A stretch of 64,000 nt of DNA, taken from NCBI GenBank assembly GCA_023408075.1, contig JAEYKW010000005.1, positions 1 through 64,000 on the forward strand. The letters run 5' to 3'. Made by a program: the position numbers and the translations under genes. How positions within the stretch are numbered: the first letter of the stretch is position 1; every line of letters starts with the position of its first letter. The stretch comes from Bacillota bacterium (GTDB lineage Bacteria > Bacillota > Clostridia > Christensenellales > SZUA-584). Below the pieces are notes generated by a model, which had not been told where the DNA came from, ran no database searches, and was given only the letters and a program-made list of their open reading frames with translations. Below are positions 24,846-33,223 of this stretch, one piece after another.

Positions 24846-25784
24846 TCAGTTTTGCGTTTTTATCATTTTAAGCGCGTGTATGATAAAATCGTTACGAAGC
24901 TTCGCAAGCGCTTCCATATCTTTTTTCGACCAATCGTAATAACCCTTGCCTGTCTTGTAGCCAAGATTTCCGTCGTCAACAAGCTTCTTCAGCGATTCCA
25001 CCGGCTTATCCTCGTTATCAAGACAAGGCAGCACGGTCTTTTGCACCGAGAGACCGAGATCGAGGCCGACCGCATCGATATGCTCCAAAGGCCCCCAAAC
25101 GGGGAAACGAATACCCATACCCGCCTTAACCGCCGTGTCGACATCCTCAGGAGAAGCCAATCCCATCTCTACGATATTGGTAGCCTCGCGTATCACAGCC
25201 TGAAGTATTCTGTTCGCAAGCTGGCCCGGCAGGTCGCGCTTGACGAGCACCGGCTTTTTTCCCCAATCTGCGAGCATATCTTTTACTTTTTGCGCCAGCT
25301 CGGGGTCGGTGCTCTCGCTCATGACCACTTCTACCAACGGAACAAGATGTGCCGGAAACCAGAAGTGCGTCGTCATTGTCCGCTCGGGTTTTGTCGTCTT
25401 CAACGCGATATCCGTAATCCGAAGTCCCGACGTATTGCTTACTATCGGCACTTCTGCCGGGAGCATGGAGTCAAGCAGCGCAAAGATTTCCTGCTTGGCT
25501 TCAAGGTTCTCCACGATCGCTTCAATGACGATGAATGCCTCGTCACAAGCCTTAGCGATATCTTCACTCGCGCTCAAAAGCCCTTTTGCTCTTTCAGCCG
25601 CCCTATCATCGGCAAGATCATTATCATGTAACTCCTCGATATTATTCATCGCGTTTCTTATGCCTTTGGCAGACAACTCACTATTTTTTTCAACCAGCAC
25701 GGTCATATTGCCCGAAAGAGCACTCACCGAGGCAATTCCGCTGCCCATCAGACCCGCTCCAATAATGACAACTTTATCTCTCAT
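24846..25784 (-). CDS. 3-hydroxyacyl-CoA dehydrogenase-family NAD-dependent oxidoreductase
   Basis: 312 residues with the two-domain 3HCDH layout: the NAD-binding motif VIIGAGLMGSGIASVSA at residues 6-22, VIEAIVENLEAKQEIFALL, the catalytic-type histidine in MTTHFWFPAHLVPLVEVV, then a C-terminal helical domain with NRILQAVIREA and GKGYYDW. In a sugar-acid cluster such proteins often oxidise a sugar acid (L-gulonate 3-dehydrogenase belongs to this family) rather than an acyl-CoA. No thiolase or crotonase lies nearby, which supports that reading. Nine bases separate it from the lactonase gene. Confidence 0.85.
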   Translation of the reverse strand: MRDKVVIIGAGLMGSGIASVSALSGNMTVLVEKNSELSAKGIRNAMNNIEELHDNDLADDRAAERAKGLLSASEDIAKACDEAFIVIEAIVENLEAKQEIFALLDSMLPAEVPIVSNTSGLRITDIALKTTKPERTMTTHFWFPAHLVPLVEVVMSESTDPELAQKVKDMLADWGKKPVLVKRDLPGQLANRILQAVIREATNIVEMGLASPEDVDTAVKAGMGIRFPVWGPLEHIDAVGLDLGLSVQKTVLPCLDNEDKPVESLKKLVDDGNLGYKTGKGYYDWSKKDMEALAKLRNDFIIHALKMIKTQN

Positions 25785-25837
25785 TTTTCCTCCATGTTAT
25801 GACACCCAATTATTCGCTTCGTTTGCTGTCGACGATC

Positions 25838-26869
25838 CTAATGATCCATAACTATGACAGTTCGTCCCAAATTTCCGCCTTCCCGCAGTTCCGTCAAGGC
25901 TTCGTTGATCTGATCAAATTTATATGTCTTATAGATATATGGTGTGACGATCCCCTTCTCGACCATTTTGATTGCTTTTTTTAAATCGTGCAGGTTACTG
26001 GAGCGAACGCCTATAATTTCCTTCTCCTTTAACATCACATGCTGATACACGGCAGTAAAGGTATCCTCTGCATATCCGACCACAATGACCTTGCCGGCAG
26101 GACGCAACAGGTTCAAGCTTAGCTCAATCGTATCGGATATACCGATATTGTCCAGAATCACATCGCACATCTCTCCGCCGGTCGCTTTTCTGATCTCCTC
26201 CTCCAAATTTTGCGTCTTCGTGTTGATACACACATCAGCCCCCAGCTGCTTCGCCACATCAAGCTTCGCGTCCTGACGGCTGGTGACATAGACCTCGGCC
26301 CCGAAGTGTTTCAGAATCTGCACGCCTTGCAAACCCAGACCGCCGATGCCAAGGATCAGCACCTTATCTCCGGCGCGAACCTGACCCTTGTTTCGGATGG
26401 CATGATACATGCAAGAAACAGCGTCTGGAATGACGGCCGCCTGCTCCACCGGAATATTATCGCTTATGGGAACGACATTGGCAGCCGGCAGCTTGCAATA
26501 CTCTGCATGCGAACCGTCCAATTCAAAGCCAAATCTCTTTAAAGACAGACAAAGGTTCGCATGGCCGGAGGTGCATAGCCGACAGGTTCCGCAAGTTGTA
26601 TCGATAAATCCAAGTACGCGTTTCCCCAGCGGCAAAACAACGCCTTCACCCAATTCGTAGATTTCACCAACCATCTCATGCCCCGGCGTATAGGGGACAT
26701 GGGCAGAAGGTATGCGGCCATCCTGCAGATGCAGGTCGGATGCACAAAGACCACTGGCCAGTATCTTAATAACAACCTCTCCGCGCCCCGGTTTCGGATA
26801 AGGAACTTCCTTGATCACCAATGGTTTTCTGAATTCTTCAAGCACTGCAGCTTTCATGGTCTCCGGCAT
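25838..26869 (-). CDS. Zinc-dependent medium-chain alcohol/polyol dehydrogenase
   Basis: 343 residues of the MDR superfamily. Catalytic zinc ligands appear in SGLCASDLH and TPGHEMVGE, and the structural zinc lobe in CGTCRLCTSGHANLC. The NAD site is ILGIGGLGLQGVQILKHFGA. Substrate probably an alcohol, polyol or sugar; not resolved. The first gene of the minus-strand sugar-acid cluster, with AGGAG nine bases before the ATG. The 108-base gap upstream should hold the cluster promoter, but no strong sigma-A pair or copy of the TTGTAGnACAA operator is seen there. Confidence 0.87.
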   Translation of the reverse strand: MPETMKAAVLEEFRKPLVIKEVPYPKPGRGEVVIKILASGLCASDLHLQDGRIPSAHVPYTPGHEMVGEIYELGEGVVLPLGKRVLGFIDTTCGTCRLCTSGHANLCLSLKRFGFELDGSHAEYCKLPAANVVPISDNIPVEQAAVIPDAVSCMYHAIRNKGQVRAGDKVLILGIGGLGLQGVQILKHFGAEVYVTSRQDAKLDVAKQLGADVCINTKTQNLEEEIRKATGGEMCDVILDNIGISDTIELSLNLLRPAGKVIVVGYAEDTFTAVYQHVMLKEKEIIGVRSSNLHDLKKAIKMVEKGIVTPYIYKTYKFDQINEALTELREGGNLGRTVIVMDH

Positions 26870-26977
26870 AATAAAACATCTCCTCTTTCTTAATCTTCAT
26901 TTTCTACTGTGCCTATAAAGTCTTTTAGTCCGGTACTTCAGGTATACCCGTATAGACCCACATGTATATCTTTAATC

Positions 26978-27634
26978 TCAAGTGATATCCAGTCCGGCCG
27001 CAAAGCGGGCTCCCATTTCATATGCCTTTGTGCACTCCAATGGGAATACCTCGTTAAGTCTTTTTTCCTTTGCCTGCAGGTCATGTTTGCTGGCAAAATA
27101 TTGTGAATAATCATCGAATTGATACGTATCGTTAACCAAGAGCCATTCGGAATAGCCGAAATGTTCCTTCAAAATATTTGCAATATGCCTGACAGGCTGA
27201 TCAAATCCTACGTTCTTCATACGCTCTTCATTCGCATTCATGGTATATATAAAACCGACCGGCATCTTTTTATTGCAATAGGTCGTTATATCCTGATCAT
27301 AAGATACATATGGATAAATCAGTCTTTCCAGAAAGGAATGCATTGCTCCGACAGGTGTTCCAAGATAGCACGGAGAACCCAATATGAGGCCATCCGATTT
27401 TTCAATTGTCTCCAATATTGGTGTAAGACCATCTTTGCAGCTACATTTCCCGAGACTCTTCGAACCCTTTTTCTTGCATGAAAAACAGCTTTTGCAACCT
27501 TTAAAATCGACGTCGTATAAATGAATCAACTGTGTATTCGCACCCTTGGATAAGGCCCCTTCGAGCGAATAGCTTAAAAGCTTTGCCGTGTTCCATTCTT
27601 TTCTGGGGCTAGCGTTTATTGCGATTATCTTCAT
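26978..27634 (-). CDS. Iron-sulfur flavoprotein / NAD(P)H-dependent FMN reductase family
   Basis: 218 residues of the flavodoxin-like fold. The N-terminus IIAINASPRKEWNTAKLLSY is the FMN phosphate loop, and GLILGSPCYLGTPVGAMHSFLERL the flavin-binding segment. A cysteine cluster, C-x2-C-x2-C followed ten residues later by C-x-C near residues 47-67, resembles the compact cluster motif of iron-sulfur flavoproteins. The cysteine spacing is longer than the classic motif. Likely electron transfer from a flavin to an unknown acceptor. It lies just before the divergent GntR-type regulator. Confidence 0.85.
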   Translation of the reverse strand: MKIIAINASPRKEWNTAKLLSYSLEGALSKGANTQLIHLYDVDFKGCKSCFSCKKKGSKSLGKCSCKDGLTPILETIEKSDGLILGSPCYLGTPVGAMHSFLERLIYPYVSYDQDITTYCNKKMPVGFIYTMNANEERMKNVGFDQPVRHIANILKEHFGYSEWLLVNDTYQFDDYSQYFASKHDLQAKEKRLNEVFPLECTKAYEMGARFAAGLDIT

Positions 27635-27730
27635 GTTCCCTCCTGTAAGTCGATAAGATCAGATGTTTTTATTTTGTTGTTTTTCTATTTCTAACTCATT
27701 CATCCCATATTTTCTAATTTTTAGTATTTA

Positions 27731-27759
27731 TTGCTTCGCCAGTATTTTTGTGCTATACT
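27731..27759 (+). promoter_or_regulatory. Promoter of the GntR-type regulator gene
   Basis: TTGCTT (27731-27736) and TATACT (27754-27759) with 17 bases between, 27 bases before the start codon of the regulator. No TTGTnnnACAA site is seen next to it. Confidence 0.6.
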
Positions 27760-27786
27760 CTTATTAAATTCAGGAGGTAATGTCCT

Positions 27787-28512
27787 ATGGCAAAAGAATT
27801 CGAACAAAGAACAAATCTTACCGAATATACATATAAGGAGATCTTACAGTCCATTATCGCTGGGGACTACAAACCGGGAACCCGGCTGCCTTCCGAAAAT
27901 GAACTGAAGGAAACCTATAATGTCAGCCGTAATACCGTTCGCGCTGCACTCAACAAATTAAATGTCCTTGGTGTATTGGAAACCCGCCACGGTGATGGCT
28001 CCTATATTAAGAAGCTAAGCATTGATACGTATCTCAACACCTTTATCCCCGCCATGCTGATACATGAAGACAGCTTGATGGAACTTATTCAATTGCGCAA
28101 AGCAATCGAGATAGCGGCTGTCAGTTTGGCCGCCGAACGAGCCACTCAAGAGGATATTGATGCTATGCAGACCCTTCTGAACGCTTCCTTGGCTGCCGGC
28201 GACGACATGCACACTTATGCTGAAACAACTGTGGATTTCCACTACCATGTGGCAGTGGCTTCTAAGAACCAGATATTTGCCACCATGATGGAACTGATAA
28301 AATACGTCTTAACTTCTAAGATGGCCAATTTCTTAGTCTATACACGAAACGACCGCAACTCGACTTTCTATCACACCATGATCCTGGAATCCATCAAAAA
28401 CCACAAACCCGATGAAGCCGCATATTTGATGGAGCGCCACATGAATCACCTGGTTGACCGCGTGAATGAATACAACGAACACACAAAGATGTTCCCCGAG
28501 CAAGTTGAGTGA
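27787..28512 (+). CDS. GntR-family regulator, FadR/FCD subfamily
   Basis: 241 residues. Winged helix-turn-helix at residues 15-76 (SIIAGDYKPGTRLPSENELK, YNVSRNTVRAALNKLNVLGV, HGDGSYI). The C-terminal all-helical FCD ligand domain starts near residue 100, with DFHYHVAVAS and later histidines in YHTMILESIKNH and ERHMNHLV, the pattern that usually holds a metal contacting a carboxylate ligand. FCD regulators commonly sense sugar acids or short organic acids, fitting the neighbouring genes. FadR-type operators have the form TNGTNNNACNA; TTGTAGnACAA sites at three nearby promoters fit this exactly. Divergent from the flavoprotein and sugar-acid cluster. Confidence 0.92.
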   Translation: MAKEFEQRTNLTEYTYKEILQSIIAGDYKPGTRLPSENELKETYNVSRNTVRAALNKLNVLGVLETRHGDGSYIKKLSIDTYLNTFIPAMLIHEDSLMELIQLRKAIEIAAVSLAAERATQEDIDAMQTLLNASLAAGDDMHTYAETTVDFHYHVAVASKNQIFATMMELIKYVLTSKMANFLVYTRNDRNSTFYHTMILESIKNHKPDEAAYLMERHMNHLVDRVNEYNEHTKMFPEQVE

Positions 28513-28517
28513 TCGGC

Positions 28518-28550
28518 TATCATGCAGCGATGTGCCATCGCTGCATGATA
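28518..28550 (+). terminator. Terminator after the GntR-type regulator
   Basis: A perfect 15-bp stem (TATCATGCAGCGATG with its complement) around a three-base loop, six bases after the stop codon, followed by ATCGTTTT. The T-tract is short, so efficiency is uncertain; it also separates this gene from the oncoming permease gene. Confidence 0.7.
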
Positions 28551-28603
28551 ATCGTTTTCACTCAACCTATCATCAAATCAATACAGCCGTGGTATCAGAC
28601 GGA

Positions 28604-29626
28604 TTATTTTTTCTTTAAATACTTCTGCGTATCAATCGACACTGCAACCAATATAATTGCTCCCTTTATTGCATACTGAACATATGGCGACACACCGATA
28701 TAATTAAATCCATAGTTGATCAGCTGAAACATGATAACACCGGTGACAACCCCTTTGATGGTGCCAATTCCTCCTCGCAGGGATACGCCCCCGACTACGC
28801 ATGCCGCGATAGCATCCAGCGCATAGTCGGCGCCCAATGCATTTGTGGCGCTGCCTGTTCTTGCTGCCTCAAGCGATCCTGAAAACCCGTAGAGTAATCC
28901 TGCCAGCACATAGATCATCAGAGAGTCCTTCACGATATTGACACCGCATACAGCAGCTGCTTCCGAGTTGCCGCCGATCGCAAACATAGTCTTGCCAATT
29001 CTCGTCTTATTCCAAATAATCCAGACGATGATTGTGCATATAACAGCGTAAGTTGCGATATACGGAATGCGTATGCCAGCAATCTCATATGCGCCCTGCG
29101 CAAAGCTGGTAAAGCGCGTGTCGAAACTGCCGATTGGAGAGCCGTTTGCCAGCGATTGAAAGTATATTGAGTATAAACCATAAACCACCTGCTGGATGCC
29201 CAACGATGCAATGAAGGGCGCTACCTTAAGCTTTGATACAAAGAAACCGTGAGCAAAGCTAAAGATCACACACAACAGCATGGACAGCAGCATCGGCAGC
29301 ACAATCGGCAGTTGCGGCATGTCCGCAAATACACGAGTGGTCGAGCCCACTTCTTGCAATAAGGATGCGCAAATAACAGCCGACATACCCACCATACGCC
29401 CGGCTGACAGATCCGTACCGCCCAATACGATAATACCGGCGACGCCAAGGGACAGAATGAGCCGGGTGGAAGCCTGCGTACAAATATAAAACACATTTCC
29501 AAATGATAAGAAACTGGGTTCGATAGAGATAATGACGATTACCACCAATGCCAGGATAAAGTAAATTGCGTAGTTCATAAGGATTTTCTTCAGTTTGTTT
29601 TGCCATATACCTCGTGCATTTTCCAT
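28604..29626 (-). CDS. mglC: Sugar ABC transporter permease, MglC/RbsC type
   Basis: Membrane subunit of a CUT2-class sugar importer. 340 residues with about eight to ten hydrophobic segments. Typical family motifs are GIIVLGGTDLSAGRMVGMSA, VAPFIASLGIQQVVYGLY, IGKTMFAIGGNSEAAAVCGV and ACVVGGVSLRGGIGTIKGVV. A single permease with a double-domain ATPase fits the Mgl/Rbs layout. It is the last gene of the mglBAC unit, 13 bases after mglA. Confidence 0.93.
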   Translation of the reverse strand: MENARGIWQNKLKKILMNYAIYFILALVVIVIISIEPSFLSFGNVFYICTQASTRLILSLGVAGIIVLGGTDLSAGRMVGMSAVICASLLQEVGSTTRVFADMPQLPIVLPMLLSMLLCVIFSFAHGFFVSKLKVAPFIASLGIQQVVYGLYSIYFQSLANGSPIGSFDTRFTSFAQGAYEIAGIRIPYIATYAVICTIIVWIIWNKTRIGKTMFAIGGNSEAAAVCGVNIVKDSLMIYVLAGLLYGFSGSLEAARTGSATNALGADYALDAIAACVVGGVSLRGGIGTIKGVVTGVIMFQLINYGFNYIGVSPYVQYAIKGAIILVAVSIDTQKYLKKK

Positions 29627-29639
29627 ACAGAGTTTCCCC

Positions 29640-31139
29640 CTATAAGTACTTTGATGAGTATCGCATAATAACTTCCTGATCCGTTGTCCGCGCTTCGACT
29701 ATTCCGGCAACACGGCCATTGCTCATCACAAGGATCCGGTCTGCAACACCTAACAACTCCGGCATTTCAGAAGAGACAAATATGATCGCCTTTCCTTTCG
29801 CCGCCAATTCGTCCATTAGTTTGTAAATCTCGAATTTTGCACCAACATCTATACCGCGGGTCGGCTCGTCCATCATCAAAAGCTCCGGTTCATTGAGCAG
29901 CCAGCGCCCAATAATGACCTTTTGCTGATTCCCGCCGGAAAGGCTTTCAATGTGCGTCTTCTGCGTCGGCGTCTTCACGCGCATCGAATCGACTACCCAT
30001 TCGGTATCCTTCATCATACACTTATTATTTACGAAGCCACCCTTGCAATAACTGTTCAAATGCGAAATGGTAGAGTTAAAACGAATACTCTGGTTGCCGA
30101 AAATGCCTGTCTGACGGCGTTCTTCTGTCAGCAAAGCAAATTTTTTCTTAATGGCCTTCGCTGGATTCTTATTGACAATTTCCTCGCCCTTGTAAATAAT
30201 TTTGCCGGATTCCTTTTTACGCAGACCAAATATGGTCTCAACCAACTCTGTTCGGCGAGAGCTGACCAACCCGGATATACCCAATATCTCTCCGGCATAA
30301 ACTTCAAAGGACACATCCGTGATCGTTGGCATGTAGGAACCGGTCAATCCTTCCACTTTCAGAATGACTTTATCGGTAGGCTTATGTGTTCTTTCCGGGA
30401 AACGGTGGGACATATCACGGCCAACCATCAGTGAAATGATTTGATCTATATTCATGTCCTTGGCCTTGCCTGTAAAGACCCAGCCGCCGTCCCGCATCAC
30501 AGTAACATCATCGGAAATCCGCAGAATCTCTTCCATCTTATGCGAAATGTACACGATGCCAAACCCGCGATTCCGCAGATTGTTTATGATTTCAAACAGA
30601 TGTTCAACTTCCCGTTCAGTCAATGATGACGTGGGTTCGTCGAACACGAATATTTTTGCGTTATAAGAAACCGATTTAGCAATCTCAATCATTTGTCTTT
30701 GAGATACGGATAATGAGTCTATCTTGTCTTTTGGATTTATATCAATATTCAGGTCATCGAATATCTTTTTCGTGTCTGAATACATTTTCTTGTGGTCAAT
30801 AAATCCATACTTGGTAGGAAAACGTCCCAGCCAGATATTTTCCATAACGTTGCGTTGCAACACCTGGTTGAGTTCCTGATGCACCATAGAGATACCGTGT
30901 TCCAAAGCATCCTTAGAATTGATGAAATTAACTTCTTTACCCAGATAAAAAATGCTTCCGCCATCCTTATTATATATGCCGAACAAACATTTCATTAACG
31001 TCGATTTTCCCGCGCCGTTCTCGCCCATCAGCGCATGCACCGAACCGGCACGCACCTTCAGCTGCGCTTTATCAAGCGCCTTGACGCCGGGAAAAACCTT
31101 TTCGATATCTTTCATTTCCAAAAGATACTCTTGCCCCAT
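29640..31139 (-). CDS. mglA: Sugar ABC transporter ATPase with two nucleotide domains, MglA type
   Basis: About 499 residues from the ATG at 31137-31139; a GTG nine bases upstream is nearly on top of the GAGGAG site and is less likely. Domain one has Walker A MGENGAGKS, signature SVSQRQMIEIAKS and Walker B FVFDEPTSSLTE. Domain two has the usual degenerate Walker A region (ISGLVSSRRTELVETIFG) but an intact LSGGNQQKVIIGRWL and MMDEPTRGIDVGAK. That asymmetry is normal for MglA and RbsA. Partner of the adjacent MglC-type permease and MglB-type binding protein. Confidence 0.95.
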   Translation of the reverse strand: MGQEYLLEMKDIEKVFPGVKALDKAQLKVRAGSVHALMGENGAGKSTLMKCLFGIYNKDGGSIFYLGKEVNFINSKDALEHGISMVHQELNQVLQRNVMENIWLGRFPTKYGFIDHKKMYSDTKKIFDDLNIDINPKDKIDSLSVSQRQMIEIAKSVSYNAKIFVFDEPTSSLTEREVEHLFEIINNLRNRGFGIVYISHKMEEILRISDDVTVMRDGGWVFTGKAKDMNIDQIISLMVGRDMSHRFPERTHKPTDKVILKVEGLTGSYMPTITDVSFEVYAGEILGISGLVSSRRTELVETIFGLRKKESGKIIYKGEEIVNKNPAKAIKKKFALLTEERRQTGIFGNQSIRFNSTISHLNSYCKGGFVNNKCMMKDTEWVVDSMRVKTPTQKTHIESLSGGNQQKVIIGRWLLNEPELLMMDEPTRGIDVGAKFEIYKLMDELAAKGKAIIFVSSEMPELLGVADRILVMSNGRVAGIVEARTTDQEVIMRYSSKYL

Positions 31140-31162
31140 TCGCTTCACCGCTCCTCTTAGGA

Positions 31163-31191
31163 TTCAGGCGGGAGAAGATCTCCCGCCTGAA
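31163..31191 (-). other. Intercistronic stem-loop between mglB and mglA
   Basis: A perfect 12-bp inverted repeat (TTCAGGCGGGAG and its complement) around AAGAT, 28 bases after the mglB stop and just before the mglA ribosome site. There is no T-tract. In binding-protein operons such hairpins protect the upstream message so the binding protein is made in excess. Confidence 0.75.
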
Positions 31192-31219
31192 AGTTGTTCG
31201 CTTCTTTGGAACAAATCAC

Positions 31220-32341
31220 CTATTTATACATTGCCCAAGCAACATCTGTGTTATCTAGACGAATCTTAACCGGATCAATCGCAAAGAATTTATCCTCTTC
31301 AGTATAAGTGAAAGCAATATCTGTTTTGCAATCCACTCCGTTCATGGCGTTCAGTATCCCTTGGAATGTCGTCTTGCCTTCAGAGATCATGTCAGTCATA
31401 ACCGTCCCCCTGAAATAGCCGGCTTCCAGAGCTTCCAGACCGGTTTGAATTGCGTTGATACCATACACCGCAATTTTCTTGCCCCCTTCGAAATAGCCGG
31501 ACGCTTTCAGAGACTCTACACACCCCAGCGCCATAGCATCGTTGTTGGACAGGATCACTTCGATCTCGTCTCCATAACGAGACATCCATGCGTCAGTCAG
31601 ATCCTTTGCTTTTGCAGAATCCCAGCCAGCAACCTGGATATCTAATTCTTCAGTCTCAACCCCTGACGCTTCCAAAACTTCGTGAATACCGACGATGCGC
31701 GCCTCTGCATTTTCATGTCCGTTTTCGCCCTTAACGATAACATATTGAATCACGCCATCGCCGTTCTTATCCATGGAAGGATCCGCTTTCCAGTCTTCCA
31801 GAAGCATTTCCGCCTGATAGGTGCCCGGAGACTTGGTCGCACACCCCACATACCAGCATTTATCATATGTATTCATAACCTCAGCGGTCGGCTTCTTATT
31901 CACAAATACAACCGGGAGATTGCCTGCCGCCTTGCATTTATCTATAATGGTTTGCGCCGCTGCGGATTCTACCAGCGCCACACACAGACCGTCAACGCCC
32001 TTCTGGATCATGGTGTCAACCTGTTCTGTCTGCTTGGCCTGATCATTTGCCCCGTCCACAGTAATGTACTTGACGCCTGCCGCATCAGCCGCTTGCTCAA
32101 TACCTTTTCTCACATAGGAGATATAGTCGTTTGCGTAATTGAAAATCAGAACACCGATGGTAAAATCGGACCCTTCCGCGCTTTGCGCACTCTCGGTATT
32201 TTCAGCACTTTGGGTTTCTTCATTTGTCGCTGCTGCCGAGGGTTTTTGGTCATTGGAATCAACGGCAGGTTCCTGTGCGCATGCCATCAGTGATGTGACA
32301 GCCAGCATCATCACGAGCATTAGTACGATCACTTTTTTCAT
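31220..32341 (-). CDS. mglB: Galactose/glucose-type sugar-binding lipoprotein, MglB-like
   Basis: 373 residues. Lipoprotein signal with lipobox LMAC (Cys21), then a low-complexity Gln/Ser/Ala/Glu linker (residues 28-57), then a type I periplasmic binding fold beginning FTIGVLIFNYANDYISYVRK. DKNGDGVIQY at 191-200 is an EF-hand-like calcium loop followed by VIVKGENGHENAEAR, as in MglB galactose/glucose-binding proteins but not RbsB. This points to a hexose ligand, though a sugar acid or glycoside cannot be excluded. Behind a strong promoter with a TTGTAGAACAA palindrome at the expected transcription start. Confidence 0.93.
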   Translation of the reverse strand: MKKVIVLMLVMMLAVTSLMACAQEPAVDSNDQKPSAAATNEETQSAENTESAQSAEGSDFTIGVLIFNYANDYISYVRKGIEQAADAAGVKYITVDGANDQAKQTEQVDTMIQKGVDGLCVALVESAAAQTIIDKCKAAGNLPVVFVNKKPTAEVMNTYDKCWYVGCATKSPGTYQAEMLLEDWKADPSMDKNGDGVIQYVIVKGENGHENAEARIVGIHEVLEASGVETEELDIQVAGWDSAKAKDLTDAWMSRYGDEIEVILSNNDAMALGCVESLKASGYFEGGKKIAVYGINAIQTGLEALEAGYFRGTVMTDMISEGKTTFQGILNAMNGVDCKTDIAFTYTEEDKFFAIDPVKIRLDNTDVAWAMYK

Positions 32342-32384
32342 TTACATGCCCCTTTCTTTTTTTAAACAGAAAATTTGGGTTAAT

Positions 32385-32395
32385 TTGTTCTACAA
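32385..32395. promoter_or_regulatory. Candidate GntR operator O1 at the mglB promoter
   Basis: On the minus strand TTGTAGAACAA, a perfect TTGT-n3-ACAA palindrome and a match to the FadR-subfamily form TNGTNNNACNA. It starts three bases downstream of the mglB -10 box, where a bound repressor would cover the transcription start. The flanks ACTTGTAGAACAAATTAA recur at the site near 33180. Confidence 0.75.
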
Positions 32396-32398
32396 GTC

Positions 32399-32426
32399 AT
32401 TATAGCATACGCAAAAGGTTTGTCAA
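32399..32426 (-). promoter_or_regulatory. Promoter of the mglBAC operon
   Basis: Minus-strand TTGACA (32421-32426) and TATAAT (32399-32404), both perfect hexamers, 16 bases apart. Such a strong core promoter suggests control mainly by repression, in line with the palindrome next to it. Confidence 0.85.
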
Positions 32427-32559
32427 CATCTTATTAAATTTTATAGAATCTAACCCCAAAAAATGAATTAATTATATAATATTCTTACATTTTTTCATTT
32501 TTATATGCTTTTTTCTTATCATTTTGATGAATAATTCGCTTTTTACTATATAAATTATT

Positions 32560-32589
32560 TTGACATTTAACAATGCGAGGTGTTAATAT
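32560..32589 (+). promoter_or_regulatory. Promoter upstream of the Dabb-domain gene
   Basis: TTGACA (32560-32565) followed 17 or 18 bases later by TTAATA or TAATAT (32583-32589). Divergent from the mglB promoter 135 bp away. A TTGTAGTACAA palindrome follows at 32599. Confidence 0.65.
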
Positions 32590-32598
32590 TGAAAATAA

Positions 32599-32609
32599 TT
32601 GTAGTACAA
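32599..32609. promoter_or_regulatory. Candidate GntR operator O2 upstream of the Dabb-domain gene
   Basis: TTGTAGTACAA, a TTGT-n3-ACAA palindrome with the same AG centre and a following TTAATTT as the other two copies. It lies about ten bases after the predicted -10 box. Confidence 0.72.
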
Positions 32610-32657
32610 TTAATTTGTGTATTTACGATTCATTGAATTTTTTAGGAGGGTATTATC

Positions 32658-32957
32658 ATGGTAAAGCACATAGTATTTTGGAAAATTCACAAGAACGGCA
32701 CTGCTGAAAACCGCGAAAGAACGTACGAGGAGTTTCGCGACAAAGTCGAGTATCTGAAAACCATCATCCCGCAAATCAAGACAGCTATTGTTGGCTTGAA
32801 TTATAATGAGGGCGATGTTTTTCATTTATGCATTGATTCCACATTTAATAACGACGAGGATCTGCAGACATATATCAATCATCCGGAGCACCTGAATGTC
32901 CGCGAATTTTTGAACGCCGTATCGTACGACAAGGCGTCCTTTGACTACAATTTTTAA
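32658..32957 (+). CDS. Dabb (stress-responsive alpha/beta barrel) domain protein
   Basis: 99 residues forming one dimeric alpha/beta-barrel (Dabb) domain: it starts VKHIVFWKI, the family hallmark, and has NPEHLNVREFL-like text near the end (HPEHLNVREFLNAV). AGGAGGG lies nine bases before the ATG. Dabb proteins are small cytoplasmic dimers, sometimes enzymes such as olivetolic acid cyclase, mostly of unknown function; many sit in sugar-catabolic operons. The upstream operator O2 suggests control together with the sugar importer. Confidence 0.88.
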   Translation: MVKHIVFWKIHKNGTAENRERTYEEFRDKVEYLKTIIPQIKTAIVGLNYNEGDVFHLCIDSTFNNDEDLQTYINHPEHLNVREFLNAVSYDKASFDYNF

Positions 32958-33141
32958 TCAGGAACGAGGACATGTCGCAATAAATACAATTGAGGAATAT
33001 TTTACACGGATTGTGAGTATATCATCTTTTCGGGAGTTCCAAGAAAGAAAGATGTAGTACGAATATCTTATTGCGCGATGACGCAGCAGTATAAAAACCG
33101 CATAAGGTATCATCAATTCGTGTTTTTATTGAATATTGTTC

Positions 33142-33170
33142 TTGACAGTGATTGTTTTGCATGCTAGACT
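33142..33170 (+). promoter_or_regulatory. Promoter of the second zinc dehydrogenase gene
   Basis: TTGACA (33142-33147) and TAGACT (33165-33170) with a 17-base spacer and a TG two bases before the -10 box. A separate start point from the Dabb gene. Confidence 0.72.
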
Positions 33171-33179
33171 TGCCACTAC

Positions 33180-33190
33180 TTGTAGAACAA
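33180..33190. promoter_or_regulatory. Candidate GntR operator O3 at the dehydrogenase promoter
   Basis: TTGTAGAACAA, identical to O1 (read on the other strand) and sharing its flanks over ACTTGTAGAACAAATTAA. It begins nine bases after the -10 box, again over the predicted start of transcription. Confidence 0.75.
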
Positions 33191-33223
33191 ATTAATTTAC
33201 AATAATGCAATCGGAGGATATTT

